In this document: piece by piece, positions 1 to 9,397 of the stretch
Layout: the number at the start of each line of letters is the position of its first letter
How positions within the stretch are numbered: position 1 is the stretch's first letter
Origin: Saccharopolyspora_C sp040643635
Lineage (GTDB): Bacteria; Actinomycetota; Actinomycetes; Mycobacteriales; Pseudonocardiaceae
NCBI RefSeq assembly: GCF_040643635.1
Contig: NZ_JBEYUS010000030.1
Coordinates: forward strand, 1 to 64,000
Direction: 5' to 3'
Length of the DNA stretch: 64,000 nt
Made by a program: the position numbers and the translations under genes
Notes under the pieces: generated by a model
What the model was told of the DNA's origin: nothing
What the model saw: only the letters and a program-made list of their open reading frames with translations
Databases searched by the model: none

Positions 1-372
1 GTCGAAGCGCGCCTGGGACGCGATTCCCCAGGTGGTGGGAAAACCGCCAGGATTTCCCAAGTCGTGTCGCTTGCCGCGGTGCACCACCACGTGCACCGGG
101 TGTGCCGGTTGCTCGGGTGGTCGCTGCTCAGCGGCTTCGCCGCTGACGGGAAGGACCCGGATTCGCTGTTGTGGGTCGCGGGTCGGTGGTGGGGTGCCGG
201 TGTGTTGCTGCGCCGGTGTTGCTGCGTCGGGTGAACGGTCCGTTCGTCCGGTGCCGTCGGGTGTTCGGTCTCGCTGCGACTGGTACTAGTGCCACTCGAA
301 CGAGTGAGTTGCTTGTTAAGGTCCTCTGCGGTCGGCGCCGGTGGACGGAGCCAACGGCTCCGGGAGGGCGGC
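1..372. other. Leading non-coding stretch before the esterase gene
   Basis: No reading frame here looks like a gene; the frames that stay open are arginine-, cysteine- and threonine-rich GC artefacts. Near the downstream gene there is a short palindrome, CACTCG-AA-CGAGTG at 293-306, and a weak -10-like TAAGGT at 317-322. They could form a promoter/operator for the esterase gene, but no convincing -35 accompanies them. An upstream gene ending just before the window cannot be excluded. Confidence 0.4.
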
Positions 373-1323
373 ATGGGCTCGGCACGGCGGATCTGGCGCG
401 CGGTGCTGGCCGGCACGGCGGTGCTGGCCGTGACCGCGGGCTGCGCCGTCTCCGCCGGTTCCGGCAGCGGCACCCTGATCGGCGCGGCCGCCGCCGACCT
501 CGGCGCGGCGCGCGTCGTCCCCGGTCAGGTGTACGCGACGCGCGCGTCCGGGCCGCTGGCGCTGGATCTGTTCCTGCCCGAAGGATCCGGGCCGCACCCG
601 CTGGTGGTGTACGCGCACGGCGGCGGCTGGGACGCGGGCGACCGGGCGCTCGACGGGCACCTGGCCGTCGGCGGCGCCGCCGAATCGCTCGCGGCCGAAC
701 GGATGCTCAGCCGCGGTTTCGCGGTGGCCACAGTGGACTACCGGCTCAGCGATCTCGGCCCCGCACCCGCGCAGGTCGAGGACGTCGCGGACGCGGTCCG
801 CTGGTTGCAGTCGCACGCGGGCGCGTGGAGCTTGGACGCCGACCGCGTGGTCCTGTGGGGCGCCTCCGCGGGCGGGCTGCTGGTCTCGCAGCTCGGCGCG
901 GTCACCGACGACCCCGGCGAACCCGGTGGCGGGCTCACCGGCATCCGCGCGGTGATCGACTGGTTCGGGCCCACGGACCTGAGTGCCGAAGCGGAACTGG
1001 CCACCCCGCAGCTGTCGGACTACTCGCGCCGGACGGTGCGCAAGTACCTCGGCTGCATGCCGAGCGAATGCCCGCAACACGCGGCCGCGGCCAGCCCCGT
1101 CCGCAACCTCTCCGGCGCCGAACCGCCGTTCCTCATCCAGCACGGCACCAAGGACTCGCTGGTGCCGATCGCGCAGAGCCTCAACTTCGCGGCCGAACTG
1201 CGCGAACTCGGCGTGGACGTGTCGCTGCACCCGTACGACGACTTCGACCACGGCTTCACCCCGGGCCCGAGCGTGCCGATGATCGTGGACGCGATCGACG
1301 AGTTCCTCGCCACCCACGTCTGA
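373..1323 (+). CDS. Secreted lipoprotein alpha/beta-hydrolase (esterase/lipase)
   Basis: A 316-residue exported serine hydrolase. The N-terminus is a signal peptide ending in a lipobox (VTAGC), so the mature protein should be lipid-anchored outside the membrane. The hydrolase fold shows the HGGGW oxyanion motif from about H82, the nucleophile elbow GASAGG with S165, a candidate acid D261 (TKDSLV) and catalytic H293 (DHGF), which fits the fold-3/acetyl-esterase group. The ATG at 373 was chosen because it has GGGAGG 5 nt upstream and begins directly with a signal peptide; an upstream in-frame start at 289 adds only low-quality sequence. It converges on rmuC with 7 bp between stops. The substrate cannot be deduced. 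Confidence 0.85.
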   Translation: MGSARRIWRAVLAGTAVLAVTAGCAVSAGSGSGTLIGAAAADLGAARVVPGQVYATRASGPLALDLFLPEGSGPHPLVVYAHGGGWDAGDRALDGHLAVGGAAESLAAERMLSRGFAVATVDYRLSDLGPAPAQVEDVADAVRWLQSHAGAWSLDADRVVLWGASAGGLLVSQLGAVTDDPGEPGGGLTGIRAVIDWFGPTDLSAEAELATPQLSDYSRRTVRKYLGCMPSECPQHAAAASPVRNLSGAEPPFLIQHGTKDSLVPIAQSLNFAAELRELGVDVSLHPYDDFDHGFTPGPSVPMIVDAIDEFLATHV

Positions 1324-1330
1324 TCGGGCC

Positions 1331-2260
1331 TCAGTTCTCGGCCGGGTCGCTGCCCACCAGCCCCTCCTCCTCGCGGCGCACGGTGCCGATCGACGCGGCA
1401 CCGCCCGCACCCTCCGCCAGCGGCTGCACCGCGCCGCGGAACGACTCCAGCGCGTCCAGCTCGCGGCGGCGGGCGGAGACGAAGCGCTGCAGGTGCGTGC
1501 TGGACAGGTTCACCGCCTCCACCGCGCCGGACGCGGCCCGCTGCGCGCGCACCGCCTGCGACCGCACCTGCTCGATGTCCTCGGCGATGGTGCGCTCGGT
1601 CGCCGCGAACAGCGCCGCCGAGGCCAGCACCGCGAAACCCGTGGGGCCACACAGGAAGACCCGCTTGTCCAGCAGCCAGGACAGCAGGCTCGGGTCGGTG
1701 TCCAGCGCGGTCACCACCGCCGCGTCGGACGGCACGAACATGATCGTTCCGTAGATCGCGTCCGCCCAGCGCTGGTAGCCCTTCCCGGACAGCTCCGCCG
1801 CCCGCGAGCGGATGTTGCGCACGTGCACCCGCAGCGCATCGCCGCGTTCCTGCGGGTCGTCGGTCTCCATCGCCTCCGCCCACACCGCGAGGCTCGCCTT
1901 CGCGTCCACCGGCACCTGCCTGCCGCCGCCGACGGCGAGCACCAGGTCCGGCCGCGCCGCGCCGCCCCCAGCCAGGTCGGTCTGCACGCTGAAGTGCACG
2001 CCTTCCCGCAGCCCCAGCGACTTCGCCGTCTCGACCAGCACCTGCTCGCCCAGCTCCCCGCGGCCGGTGATGGACGCGAACGCCACCTCGTACCGGCGCA
2101 GCGCCGCCTGCTGCTCCACGGTGCGGGCGCGTTCGGCCTCCACCATCCGCAGCGCCTCGTCGGCGCGGTGCGCGGAATCCGTGTAGAGCCGCCAGATCAG
2201 CACCAGCGCGGCCGCGAACAGCAGCACCAGCACGATCACGACGGCGATCAGCACGCCCAT
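1331..2260 (-). CDS. rmuC: DNA recombination protein RmuC family
   Basis: A 309-residue RmuC-type protein. In E. coli RmuC limits inversions at short inverted repeats and is thought to be a nuclease-related, coiled-coil protein. Here a membrane anchor (residues about 2-24) is followed by a helical region containing ADEALRMVEAERARTVEQQ and then the RmuC domain (about 60-270) with signatures such as VPVDAKASLAVW and SWLLDKRVFLCGPTG. It is shorter than the roughly 475 residues of the enterobacterial protein, as is usual in actinobacteria. The ATG at 2260 has a strong GAGAGGAG site upstream; a longer frame to 2341 lacks one. Its neighbours sbcD and sbcC, on the other strand, also act on hairpin DNA. 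Confidence 0.88.
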   Translation of the reverse strand: MGVLIAVVIVLVLLFAAALVLIWRLYTDSAHRADEALRMVEAERARTVEQQAALRRYEVAFASITGRGELGEQVLVETAKSLGLREGVHFSVQTDLAGGGAARPDLVLAVGGGRQVPVDAKASLAVWAEAMETDDPQERGDALRVHVRNIRSRAAELSGKGYQRWADAIYGTIMFVPSDAAVVTALDTDPSLLSWLLDKRVFLCGPTGFAVLASAALFAATERTIAEDIEQVRSQAVRAQRAASGAVEAVNLSSTHLQRFVSARRRELDALESFRGAVQPLAEGAGGAASIGTVRREEEGLVGSDPAEN

Positions 2261-2552
2261 GGCGATCTCCTCTCGGCCGGGAACGGGGCTGATCATTCCG
2301 CATCCGGCCGGTGATCCGGTTCCGATCGGGTCGAGCACCACCTGATCGGCCCGAACCGGCGCGTTTTCCCTGGCAGGAACGCATGTCAGACTCGCCGTCC
2401 GCGTGTCGGCGCAACGGTCCGCCGGTCCGCCGGGAGACCCGCCGCGAGTCCGGCGCGGTGTCGATCACCTGCGAAGACGATGTCGCGGGCCGCGTCCCGA
2501 CGGCCTCGACGCAGCGCGATCGGAGTCGGAGGCGTTCGGTAACTTGACCGCC

Positions 2553-3734
2553 ATGCGGGTGCTGCACACCTCCGACTGGCACGTGGGACGGACGTTCCAC
2601 GGCCGCGACCTGCTCGCCGAGCAGGAAGCGGTCCTCACCGGGCTCGCCGACCTGGTCACCGCCGAAGACGTCGACGTGGTCGTCGTCGCCGGCGACCTCT
2701 ACGACCGCGCCGTGCCCTCCGGCGAGGCCGTGGAGACCTGCGTGCGCGTGTTCGGCGCACTCCGCGCGGCCGGGGCGCGACTCGTCGTCACCCCTGGCAA
2801 CCACGACTCCGCCGCCCGCGTCGGCGCCTTCGGCGAGTTCGCCGCCGCCGGTGGACTGCACCTGCGCACCCGCATCTCCCGGCTGCACGAACCCGTGCTG
2901 CTCGACGACGAGCACGGGCCCGTCGCCTTCTACGGAATCCCCTACCTGGAACCGGATCCGGCGCGCCAGGTCCTCGACTCGTCGCCCGACGTGCCCGGCG
3001 CGGCACCGGTCCGGGGCCGCGGGCACGAACCGGTGCTCGCCGAAGCGATGAACCGCGTCCGCGCCGACCTCGCGGGCCGGCCCGCCGGAACCCGGTCCGT
3101 GGTGCTCGCGCACGCCTTCGTCGTCGGCGGCGACGCCAGCGAATCCGAACGGCCCATCGCCGTCGGCGGCGTCGACACCGTGCCCGGCGCGGTCTTCGAC
3201 GGCGTCGACTACGTCGCGCTCGGCCACCTGCACGGGCCGCAGACCCTCGCCGAGCACCTGCGCTACTCCGGCAGCCCGCTCGCCTACTCGTTCTCCGAGG
3301 CGCGGCAGCGGAAGTCCGCGTGGCTCGTCGACCTCGACGCCGACGGGCTCCACGAGGTGCGCCGCCACGAACTGCCCGTGCCGCGCGCGCTCGCGACCGT
3401 CCGCGGCCGGCTCGAAGCGCTGCTCGCCGAACCCGAGTACGCCGAGTACGAGGACTGCTTCCTGTCCGCGACGCTCACCGACGACGTGCGGCCGGTGGAC
3501 GGGATGCGCGCCCTGCAGGAGCGGTTCCCGCACGCGGTGCACCTCGAATGGCAGCCGGAGAACGGGCGCGCCACCGCGGAACTGCGCTACTCCGAAGCGG
3601 TGCGCGGGCGGGACGACATCGCCATCGCCGACGGGTTCGTCGCCGACTGCCGCGGCACCGAACCCACCGGCGGCGAACGCGCGCTGCTCGCCGAAGCGCT
3701 GCACGCCGTGCAGGTCGCGGAGGTGCGGGAATGA
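2553..3734 (+). CDS. sbcD: Exonuclease subunit SbcD (Mre11-like)
   Basis: A 393-residue nuclease subunit of the SbcCD complex, which cleaves hairpins and protein-blocked DNA ends. Calcineurin-like phosphoesterase motifs are in order: TSDWHVG (D8, H10), GDLYDRAVPS, GNHDS (N83-H84-D85), VLAHAFV and LGHLHGPQ. The C-terminal third is the capping domain. The ATG at 2553 starts directly with the metal-binding strand MRVLHTSDWH; a TAACTT hexamer lies 7 nt before it and no Shine-Dalgarno is present, suggesting a leaderless transcript. Its TGA overlaps the ATG of sbcC (ATGA), so the two are translationally coupled. Identity is secure. Confidence 0.95.
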   Translation: MRVLHTSDWHVGRTFHGRDLLAEQEAVLTGLADLVTAEDVDVVVVAGDLYDRAVPSGEAVETCVRVFGALRAAGARLVVTPGNHDSAARVGAFGEFAAAGGLHLRTRISRLHEPVLLDDEHGPVAFYGIPYLEPDPARQVLDSSPDVPGAAPVRGRGHEPVLAEAMNRVRADLAGRPAGTRSVVLAHAFVVGGDASESERPIAVGGVDTVPGAVFDGVDYVALGHLHGPQTLAEHLRYSGSPLAYSFSEARQRKSAWLVDLDADGLHEVRRHELPVPRALATVRGRLEALLAEPEYAEYEDCFLSATLTDDVRPVDGMRALQERFPHAVHLEWQPENGRATAELRYSEAVRGRDDIAIADGFVADCRGTEPTGGERALLAEALHAVQVAEVRE

Positions 3735-6682
3735 GGCTGCACCAGCTCACGATCACCGCGTTCGGCCCCTACCGGGACCGGGTCGACGTCGACTTCGACG
3801 CGCTCGGCACCGACGGGCTGTTCCTGCTGCACGGCGACACCGGCGCGGGCAAGACCAGCCTGCTCGACGCCATCTGCTTCGCCCTCTACGGCGCGGTCCC
3901 CGGCGCCCGCGAACAGGTCAAGCAGCTGCGCTGCGACACCGCCGCCGACGACGTGGTCACCTCCGTCGAACTGGAGCTGACCGTGCAGGGCCACCGGCTG
4001 CGCATCGTGCGCAGTCCCAAGTACGACCAGCGCAAGAAGCGCGGCGAAGGCACCACGACCCGCAACGCCAAGGCCTCGCTGACCTGGATCGACGACGCCC
4101 CCGGCGACGCGCCCTCCGAAGGTTCCAGTCGCATCGACGAGGTCAACCGCAGCGTGCAGCGGCTGCTCGGGATGAGCGTCGACCAGTTCACGAAGGTCGT
4201 GCTGCTGCCGCAGGGCGAGTTCGCGAACTTCCTGCGCGCCGAGACCACCGAACGCGAGAAGCTGCTGGAGAAGCTGTTCGGCACCCAGCGGTTCGCCGAC
4301 GTCGAGCAGTGGTTCGTCGACCACCGCCGGGAACGCGGCCGCGAAGTCGACGCCCACCAGCAGCAGGTCCGCGAACTGCTCGCCCGCACCGCCCAGGTCA
4401 TCGGGCAGGACCCCGAGGACGGCGCCGACGAGCGGCACTGGCTGGAGAGCTGGGAGAAGCACCTCGCCGCCGAACTCGACGAGGCCCGGCGGCAGCACGC
4501 CGAACTCGGCACCCGGCGCGACGCCGCGGAACGGGAGCTCACCGCCCGCCGCCAACTCGCCGACAAGGTGCACCGAGTCCGCAGCGCCCACGCCGAACTC
4601 GCCGAACTCGACGCGCGGCGCGCCGAGCACGAGCGGTGGCGCGCCGAACTCGACGCCGCCCAGCGGGTCCTGCCGGTGCTCACCGCGCGCCGCGCCGTCA
4701 CCGAAGCCGAGACCGAACTCGACCGGGCCGCCCGCGAAGCGGCGCACGCCGAAACCGGCTGCCCCGCCCCGGACGCGCCGCTCGACGACCTGCGCAGGCG
4801 CTCCGGTGCACACCGGGAACGCGCGGGCGCGCTCGCCGAACTGCTCCCCGAAGCCCGCAAGCAGGACACCGACCGCGCCCGGCTCGCCGAACTCGACCGC
4901 GGCATCGACGCCGACGAACGCGCCATCGCCGAGCTGGACGAGCAGCAGGCCGCGCTGCCCGACCGGATCAGCGCCGCCCGCACCCGGCTCGACGAGGCGA
5001 AAGAAGCGGGCAGCCGCCGCGAGCAGGCCGAGGCGAAGGTCGACGAGCTGACCGAGCTGCTCCGCACCGCCCGCGCCGTGCCCGCCGCGCAGCAGGCCCA
5101 CGACCAGGCCGCCGAAGCCGCCCGCCGCGCCGTGGACGAGCACCAGCGCGCCCGGGAGACCGTGCTCGACCTGCGCGACCGCCGGCTCGCCGGGATGGCC
5201 GCCGAACTCGCCGCCGGGCTCACCGCGGGCGACCCGTGCCCGGTGTGCGGTTCCGCCGACCACCCCGAACCGCGCTCGGCCGTCGACGACTCGGTCGGAG
5301 CCGAGGACGAGGAACGCGCCCAGCAGGCCGAACAACGCGCCCAAGCCCGCCGGGACGACACCGCCGCGGCCGAGACCGAGGCGCGCAGGCACCTCGAACT
5401 GCTGCGGGACCGCGTCGGCGACCGCGGCACCGATGACCTCGCCGCCGAGACCGCCACCGCCACCGAACACCGCGACGCGGTGCGCGATCTCGCCGACCGA
5501 ACCCCGGCGCGCACCCGGGAACTCGCCGAACTCGACTCCGCCGCGCAACGGCTCACCGAGCAGCGCGGCGAACTCGACCGGCGCATCGCCGCCGCGCGCA
5601 CCGAACGCACCGGTCTCGCCGACGCGATCGACGCCCGCGCCGCCCGGCTCGACGCGGCCCGCGGCGAGCACGCCGACATCGACGCGCACCGCGCGCACCT
5701 GCTCGACCAGGTCGGGCGGCTCGATCGCCTCGTCGCCGCCCGCACCGCCCGCGACGACGCCGACGCCCGGCTCGCCAAGCAGCGCGCATCGCTGCGGACC
5801 GCGGCCGTCGACGCGGGCTTCACCGACGTCGAGGAAGCGCTGCGCGCGGAACGGGACGAAGCCCGGCGCGGCGAGCTCACCGATTCCCTCACCCGCGCCG
5901 AACAGCGGCGCGCCACCGCGCAGGCCGCGCTCGGCGGTGAGGAGCTCTTCGGCATCGACGCCGACACCGAGGTCGGGCTGGACACCGCCGCCGAAGCCGC
6001 CACCACCGCCCGCGAAGCCGCCGAACGCGCCGCCGTGACCGCGCAACGCGCCGAACAGCGCGAACGCGACGTGCGGCAGCTCGCGACCCGGCTGCGCGCG
6101 GCCTGGGACGAACTCGGCCCGGCGCTCGCCGAGCACGCCGAACTCGAAGCGCTCGCCGACGTCGTCAACGGGCGCGGCCAGAACGCGCGCAAGATGTCGC
6201 TGCGCTCCTACGTGCTCGCCGCCCGGCTGGAAGAGGTCGCGGTCACCGCCACCCGGCGGCTGCGGCGGATGAGCGACGGCCGCTACTCGTTCGTGCACTC
6301 CGACGCCGCGGGCGCGCGCGGCACCCGCGGCGGGCTCGGGCTCGACGTGCTCGACGACTACTCCGGGCAGACCCGGTCCGCGAAGACGCTCTCCGGCGGC
6401 GAATCGTTCATGGCCTCCCTGTCGCTGGCCCTCGGCCTCGCCGACGTGGTGGCCGCCGAGACCGGCGGGGCGCTGCTGGACACGCTGTTCATCGACGAGG
6501 GCTTCGGCACGCTCGACGCGAACACGCTCGACCTCGTGATGGACACCCTCGACGAGCTGCGCGCCGGTGGCCGGGTGATCGGCCTCGTCTCGCACGTGGA
6601 CGAGATGCGCCAGCGCATCGGGGTGCGGCTGCGGATCCGGAAGTCGCGGGACAACGGCTCCACCATCGAACTCGACACCTGA
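3731..6682 (+). CDS. sbcC: SbcC ATPase subunit of the SbcCD nuclease (Rad50-like)
   Basis: A 983-residue SMC/Rad50-like ATPase partner of SbcD. The Walker A GDTGAGKT is at residues 35-42. Two long Ala/Glu/Arg-rich coiled coils flank a zinc hook CPVC at residues 503-506. The ABC signature LSGGE (887-891) and Walker B FIDEGFGTLD lie near the C-terminus. Length and domain order fit a complete protein. The ATG overlaps the sbcD stop by 4 nt, so there is one operon. The coding strand is extremely GC-rich and alanine/arginine-heavy, which opens long antisense frames that should not be annotated. Confidence 0.95.
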   Translation: MRLHQLTITAFGPYRDRVDVDFDALGTDGLFLLHGDTGAGKTSLLDAICFALYGAVPGAREQVKQLRCDTAADDVVTSVELELTVQGHRLRIVRSPKYDQRKKRGEGTTTRNAKASLTWIDDAPGDAPSEGSSRIDEVNRSVQRLLGMSVDQFTKVVLLPQGEFANFLRAETTEREKLLEKLFGTQRFADVEQWFVDHRRERGREVDAHQQQVRELLARTAQVIGQDPEDGADERHWLESWEKHLAAELDEARRQHAELGTRRDAAERELTARRQLADKVHRVRSAHAELAELDARRAEHERWRAELDAAQRVLPVLTARRAVTEAETELDRAAREAAHAETGCPAPDAPLDDLRRRSGAHRERAGALAELLPEARKQDTDRARLAELDRGIDADERAIAELDEQQAALPDRISAARTRLDEAKEAGSRREQAEAKVDELTELLRTARAVPAAQQAHDQAAEAARRAVDEHQRARETVLDLRDRRLAGMAAELAAGLTAGDPCPVCGSADHPEPRSAVDDSVGAEDEERAQQAEQRAQARRDDTAAAETEARRHLELLRDRVGDRGTDDLAAETATATEHRDAVRDLADRTPARTRELAELDSAAQRLTEQRGELDRRIAAARTERTGLADAIDARAARLDAARGEHADIDAHRAHLLDQVGRLDRLVAARTARDDADARLAKQRASLRTAAVDAGFTDVEEALRAERDEARRGELTDSLTRAEQRRATAQAALGGEELFGIDADTEVGLDTAAEAATTAREAAERAAVTAQRAEQRERDVRQLATRLRAAWDELGPALAEHAELEALADVVNGRGQNARKMSLRSYVLAARLEEVAVTATRRLRRMSDGRYSFVHSDAAGARGTRGGLGLDVLDDYSGQTRSAKTLSGGESFMASLSLALGLADVVAAETGGALLDTLFIDEGFGTLDANTLDLVMDTLDELRAGGRVIGLVSHVDEMRQRIGVRLRIRKSRDNGSTIELDT

Positions 6683-6888
6683 CCACCGGCTTCCGATCTT
6701 GCGTTGCCGCGGCGAAGCCGCTGACGTGCCGGCCCCTTGATCGACCGGGCCGCCTGCGGGTTCTCAGCGGTCTTCTCGCGAGGACGGCGTGGTCCGCTGG
6801 GCCACCGGTGGACTCGATCCCGCAGTGAGACGACCGCCGAGGTCGCGCCACCCCTCGCCTCGCGACGAGAGCGGGTCGTCGCGGCCGG

Positions 6889-6917
6889 ATGACAGGTGGG
6901 GGATTGCTCCTTAATGT
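6889..6917 (+). promoter_or_regulatory. Putative sigma-A-type promoter of the Gln/Asp-rich lipoprotein gene
   Basis: ATGACA (6889-6894) and TAATGT (6912-6917) are separated by 17 bp, close to the TTGACA/TANNNT vegetative consensus. The start codon at 6925 is 7 nt past the -10 element, where transcription would begin, so the mRNA is probably leaderless. This is a sequence-based inference. Confidence 0.55.
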
Positions 6918-6924
6918 CGGAGTC

Positions 6925-7260
6925 ATGGCTCACTCCACGATCATGCGTTCCCGCGGCAGGCTCGTCGGCGGTGCGGCGGGCGCGATCCTCGCGCTCACCG
7001 TCACCGCGGGCTGCGACGACCCGGCTCCGCCGCCGCAACAGCAGCAGGAGCAGCAGGAGCAGCAGGACGGGGAACAGCAGGACGGGGAACAGCAGGACGG
7101 CGACCGGCAGGACGGGGATCAGCAGGACGGGGATCAGCCGGGTCCGGATGAACAGGACCGGGACCAGCCGGACGACCACGGGGACGGGGACCAGCAGAAC
7201 GGGGACCAGCACGAAGACCGCGAGGACGACCAGGGCGACGGCGAGCAGGACGACGACTGA
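6925..7260 (+). CDS. Small lipoprotein with Gln/Asp-rich tandem repeats
   Basis: A 111-residue protein of unknown function. A basic N-terminus (RSRGR) and hydrophobic segment lead to a lipobox (TVTAGC), predicting an acyl-anchored extracellular protein. The mature part is almost entirely low complexity: a poly-Gln/Glu run, then repeats of the type GEQQD and GDQQD and a terminal Asp-rich acidic tail. The whole mature chain is hydrophilic and acidic, probably disordered. The coding DNA repeats with a period near 15 bp (CAGGACGGGGAACAG-like), so copy number may vary between strains. An alternative ATG at 6943 is possible. It may act as a spacer or metal-binding tail in the envelope, but nothing proves this. 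Confidence 0.6.
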   Translation: MAHSTIMRSRGRLVGGAAGAILALTVTAGCDDPAPPPQQQQEQQEQQDGEQQDGEQQDGDRQDGDQQDGDQPGPDEQDRDQPDDHGDGDQQNGDQHEDREDDQGDGEQDDD

Positions 7261-7305
7261 CGCGGTCACCCCGATCGGCTGGACGCCCGATCCGGGCGCG
7301 CCGCG

Positions 7306-7480
7306 GACCGGGCTCGCACCCGAACTGGTCTTGCGTCCGAACCGGGCACCCGGACCGGTCTTGCGTCCGGACCGGGCTTGCACCCGAGCTGGTCTTTGGT
7401 CCGGACCGGTCTCGCACTCGAACCGGGCTCGCTCCCGAACCGGGCTCGCTCCCGAACCGGGCTCGCACCCGAACCGGGTG
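7306..7480. repeat. 17-bp tandem repeat array, noncoding (array A)
   Basis: Ten consecutive units run from 7306 to 7471 with a partial eleventh after that; consensus RACCGGKCTYGCRYCCG. All are 17 bp except the third, which is 13 bp. Two adjacent units (7421-7437 and 7438-7454) are identical and the rest differ by a few bases. The array fills the gap between the lipoprotein stop and ychF and has no spacers. Frames through it stay open only because 17-bp GC-rich repeats lack stops. It is a candidate variable-number locus, transcript-end structure or protein-binding array. Confidence 0.85.
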
Positions 7481-7496
7481 CGCGCGGTTCGGGTGC
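7465..7496. terminator. Hairpin closing array A
   Basis: An 11-bp perfect inverted repeat, GCACCCGAACC (7465-7475) and GGTTCGGGTGC (7486-7496), with a 10-nt loop. The left arm is the last array unit, so the structure appears built from the repeat. There is no T-tract. It ends 34 bp before the inferred ychF -10 element and could terminate transcription from the lipoprotein gene. Confidence 0.5.
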
Positions 7497-7543
7497 GGGC
7501 CACCTGCGCCGATCGCCGCCCGCACCACTTAGACTCACGGCCC

Positions 7544-8620
<1,077 letters not shown>

Positions 8621-8758
8621 GGCCGCTAGCGACGAGCCTGGCCGGGGTCGGCCTCGCCACCGCGGGGACGGCTCCGGCTGCGCAGCGCGTCGCGGTTCGG
8701 AGCGCCGGGGCAGGTCGATCCGGGCCATTGCCGGCCGTGAGCTCCTGCCTCCGGAGTC

Positions 8759-9364
8759 TCAGCTCCCGCGATCCGATTTCGTCCGCAGTTTCTCCAACCC
8801 TCCGACCAGGACGGAGACGGCGAGTTCGGTCGCGACGTCGCAGTCGTCGCGCCAGTTGTCGACGGAGACCGCATAGGCGGGAAGCGCGTCGCGGATGGCG
8901 TCCGACATCGTCGGCGCGGGCAGTCTCTGAGCGAGTCCGAAGGCCTGGAACTCGATCATCCCGATGATCGGGAGCAGCTGGTCGAAGGGGAAGCCTCCGC
9001 GTATGAGGGCGGCGAAAACCGGCTCGTAAGCGGCGATGGAGCGCTCATCGGCGAACTTGGTGTCGAAGATCAGCGGGAGGATTCGGCGGTGCTTGATGTA
9101 GAGACCCGCGAGTCCGCGCAGCAGCGTGCTGACGGCTTCGCGCCAGTCGTGCGCATCGGGGGTCCCCATCTGTTCGAGCATCCGCCGGCGGGCGAGGTCG
9201 ATGACGTCGCCCCGCCCGCCGACATGGCCGTAGAGCGAGGACGGGGCGACGCCGAGGCTCTTCGCCAGCTGGACCATCTGGATGTCCCCGGTGGTGTCGA
9301 CGAGCGCGAGCGCGCCGTCGGCGATGATCTCTGCCGACAGCAGCGGCACCTTCGGTCTGGCCAT
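8759..9364 (-). CDS. TetR-family transcriptional regulator
   Basis: A 201-residue TetR/AcrR-type repressor. The N-terminal helix-turn-helix (about residues 8-55) contains MVQLAKSLGVAPSSLYGHVGGRGDVIDLARRRM; the C-terminal ligand domain resembles the TetR_C class. It lies 33 bp downstream of the nitroreductase gene on the same strand, so the pair is probably one transcript that the regulator controls. A palindrome upstream of the nitroreductase (10252-10266) is a plausible operator. The inducer is unknown. Confidence 0.85.
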   Translation of the reverse strand: MARPKVPLLSAEIIADGALALVDTTGDIQMVQLAKSLGVAPSSLYGHVGGRGDVIDLARRRMLEQMGTPDAHDWREAVSTLLRGLAGLYIKHRRILPLIFDTKFADERSIAAYEPVFAALIRGGFPFDQLLPIIGMIEFQAFGLAQRLPAPTMSDAIRDALPAYAVSVDNWRDDCDVATELAVSVLVGGLEKLRTKSDRGS

Positions 9365-9397
9365 CCTCGTTCGTTCCTTCGTCGATCGGCTCGCGCG

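Noticed and set aside
1020..3704. Very long antisense frame opposite rmuC/sbcD
   Set aside because: Arg/Val/Gly-rich translation without motifs; explained by codon-position GC bias of genuine genes on the same span.
3587..6595. About 1,000-codon antisense frame opposite sbcC
   Set aside because: Shadow of the extremely GC-rich sbcC coding strand; glycine/valine-rich and no recognisable domain.
7306..7480. CRISPR array
   Set aside because: Units are contiguous with no unique spacers and no cas gene is nearby; it is a tandem repeat.
6896..7543. Long in-frame N-terminal extension of YchF through the tandem repeats
   Set aside because: YchF homologues begin at the P-loop domain; 17-bp GC-rich repeats lack stops in this frame, and the extension overlaps the lipoprotein gene.
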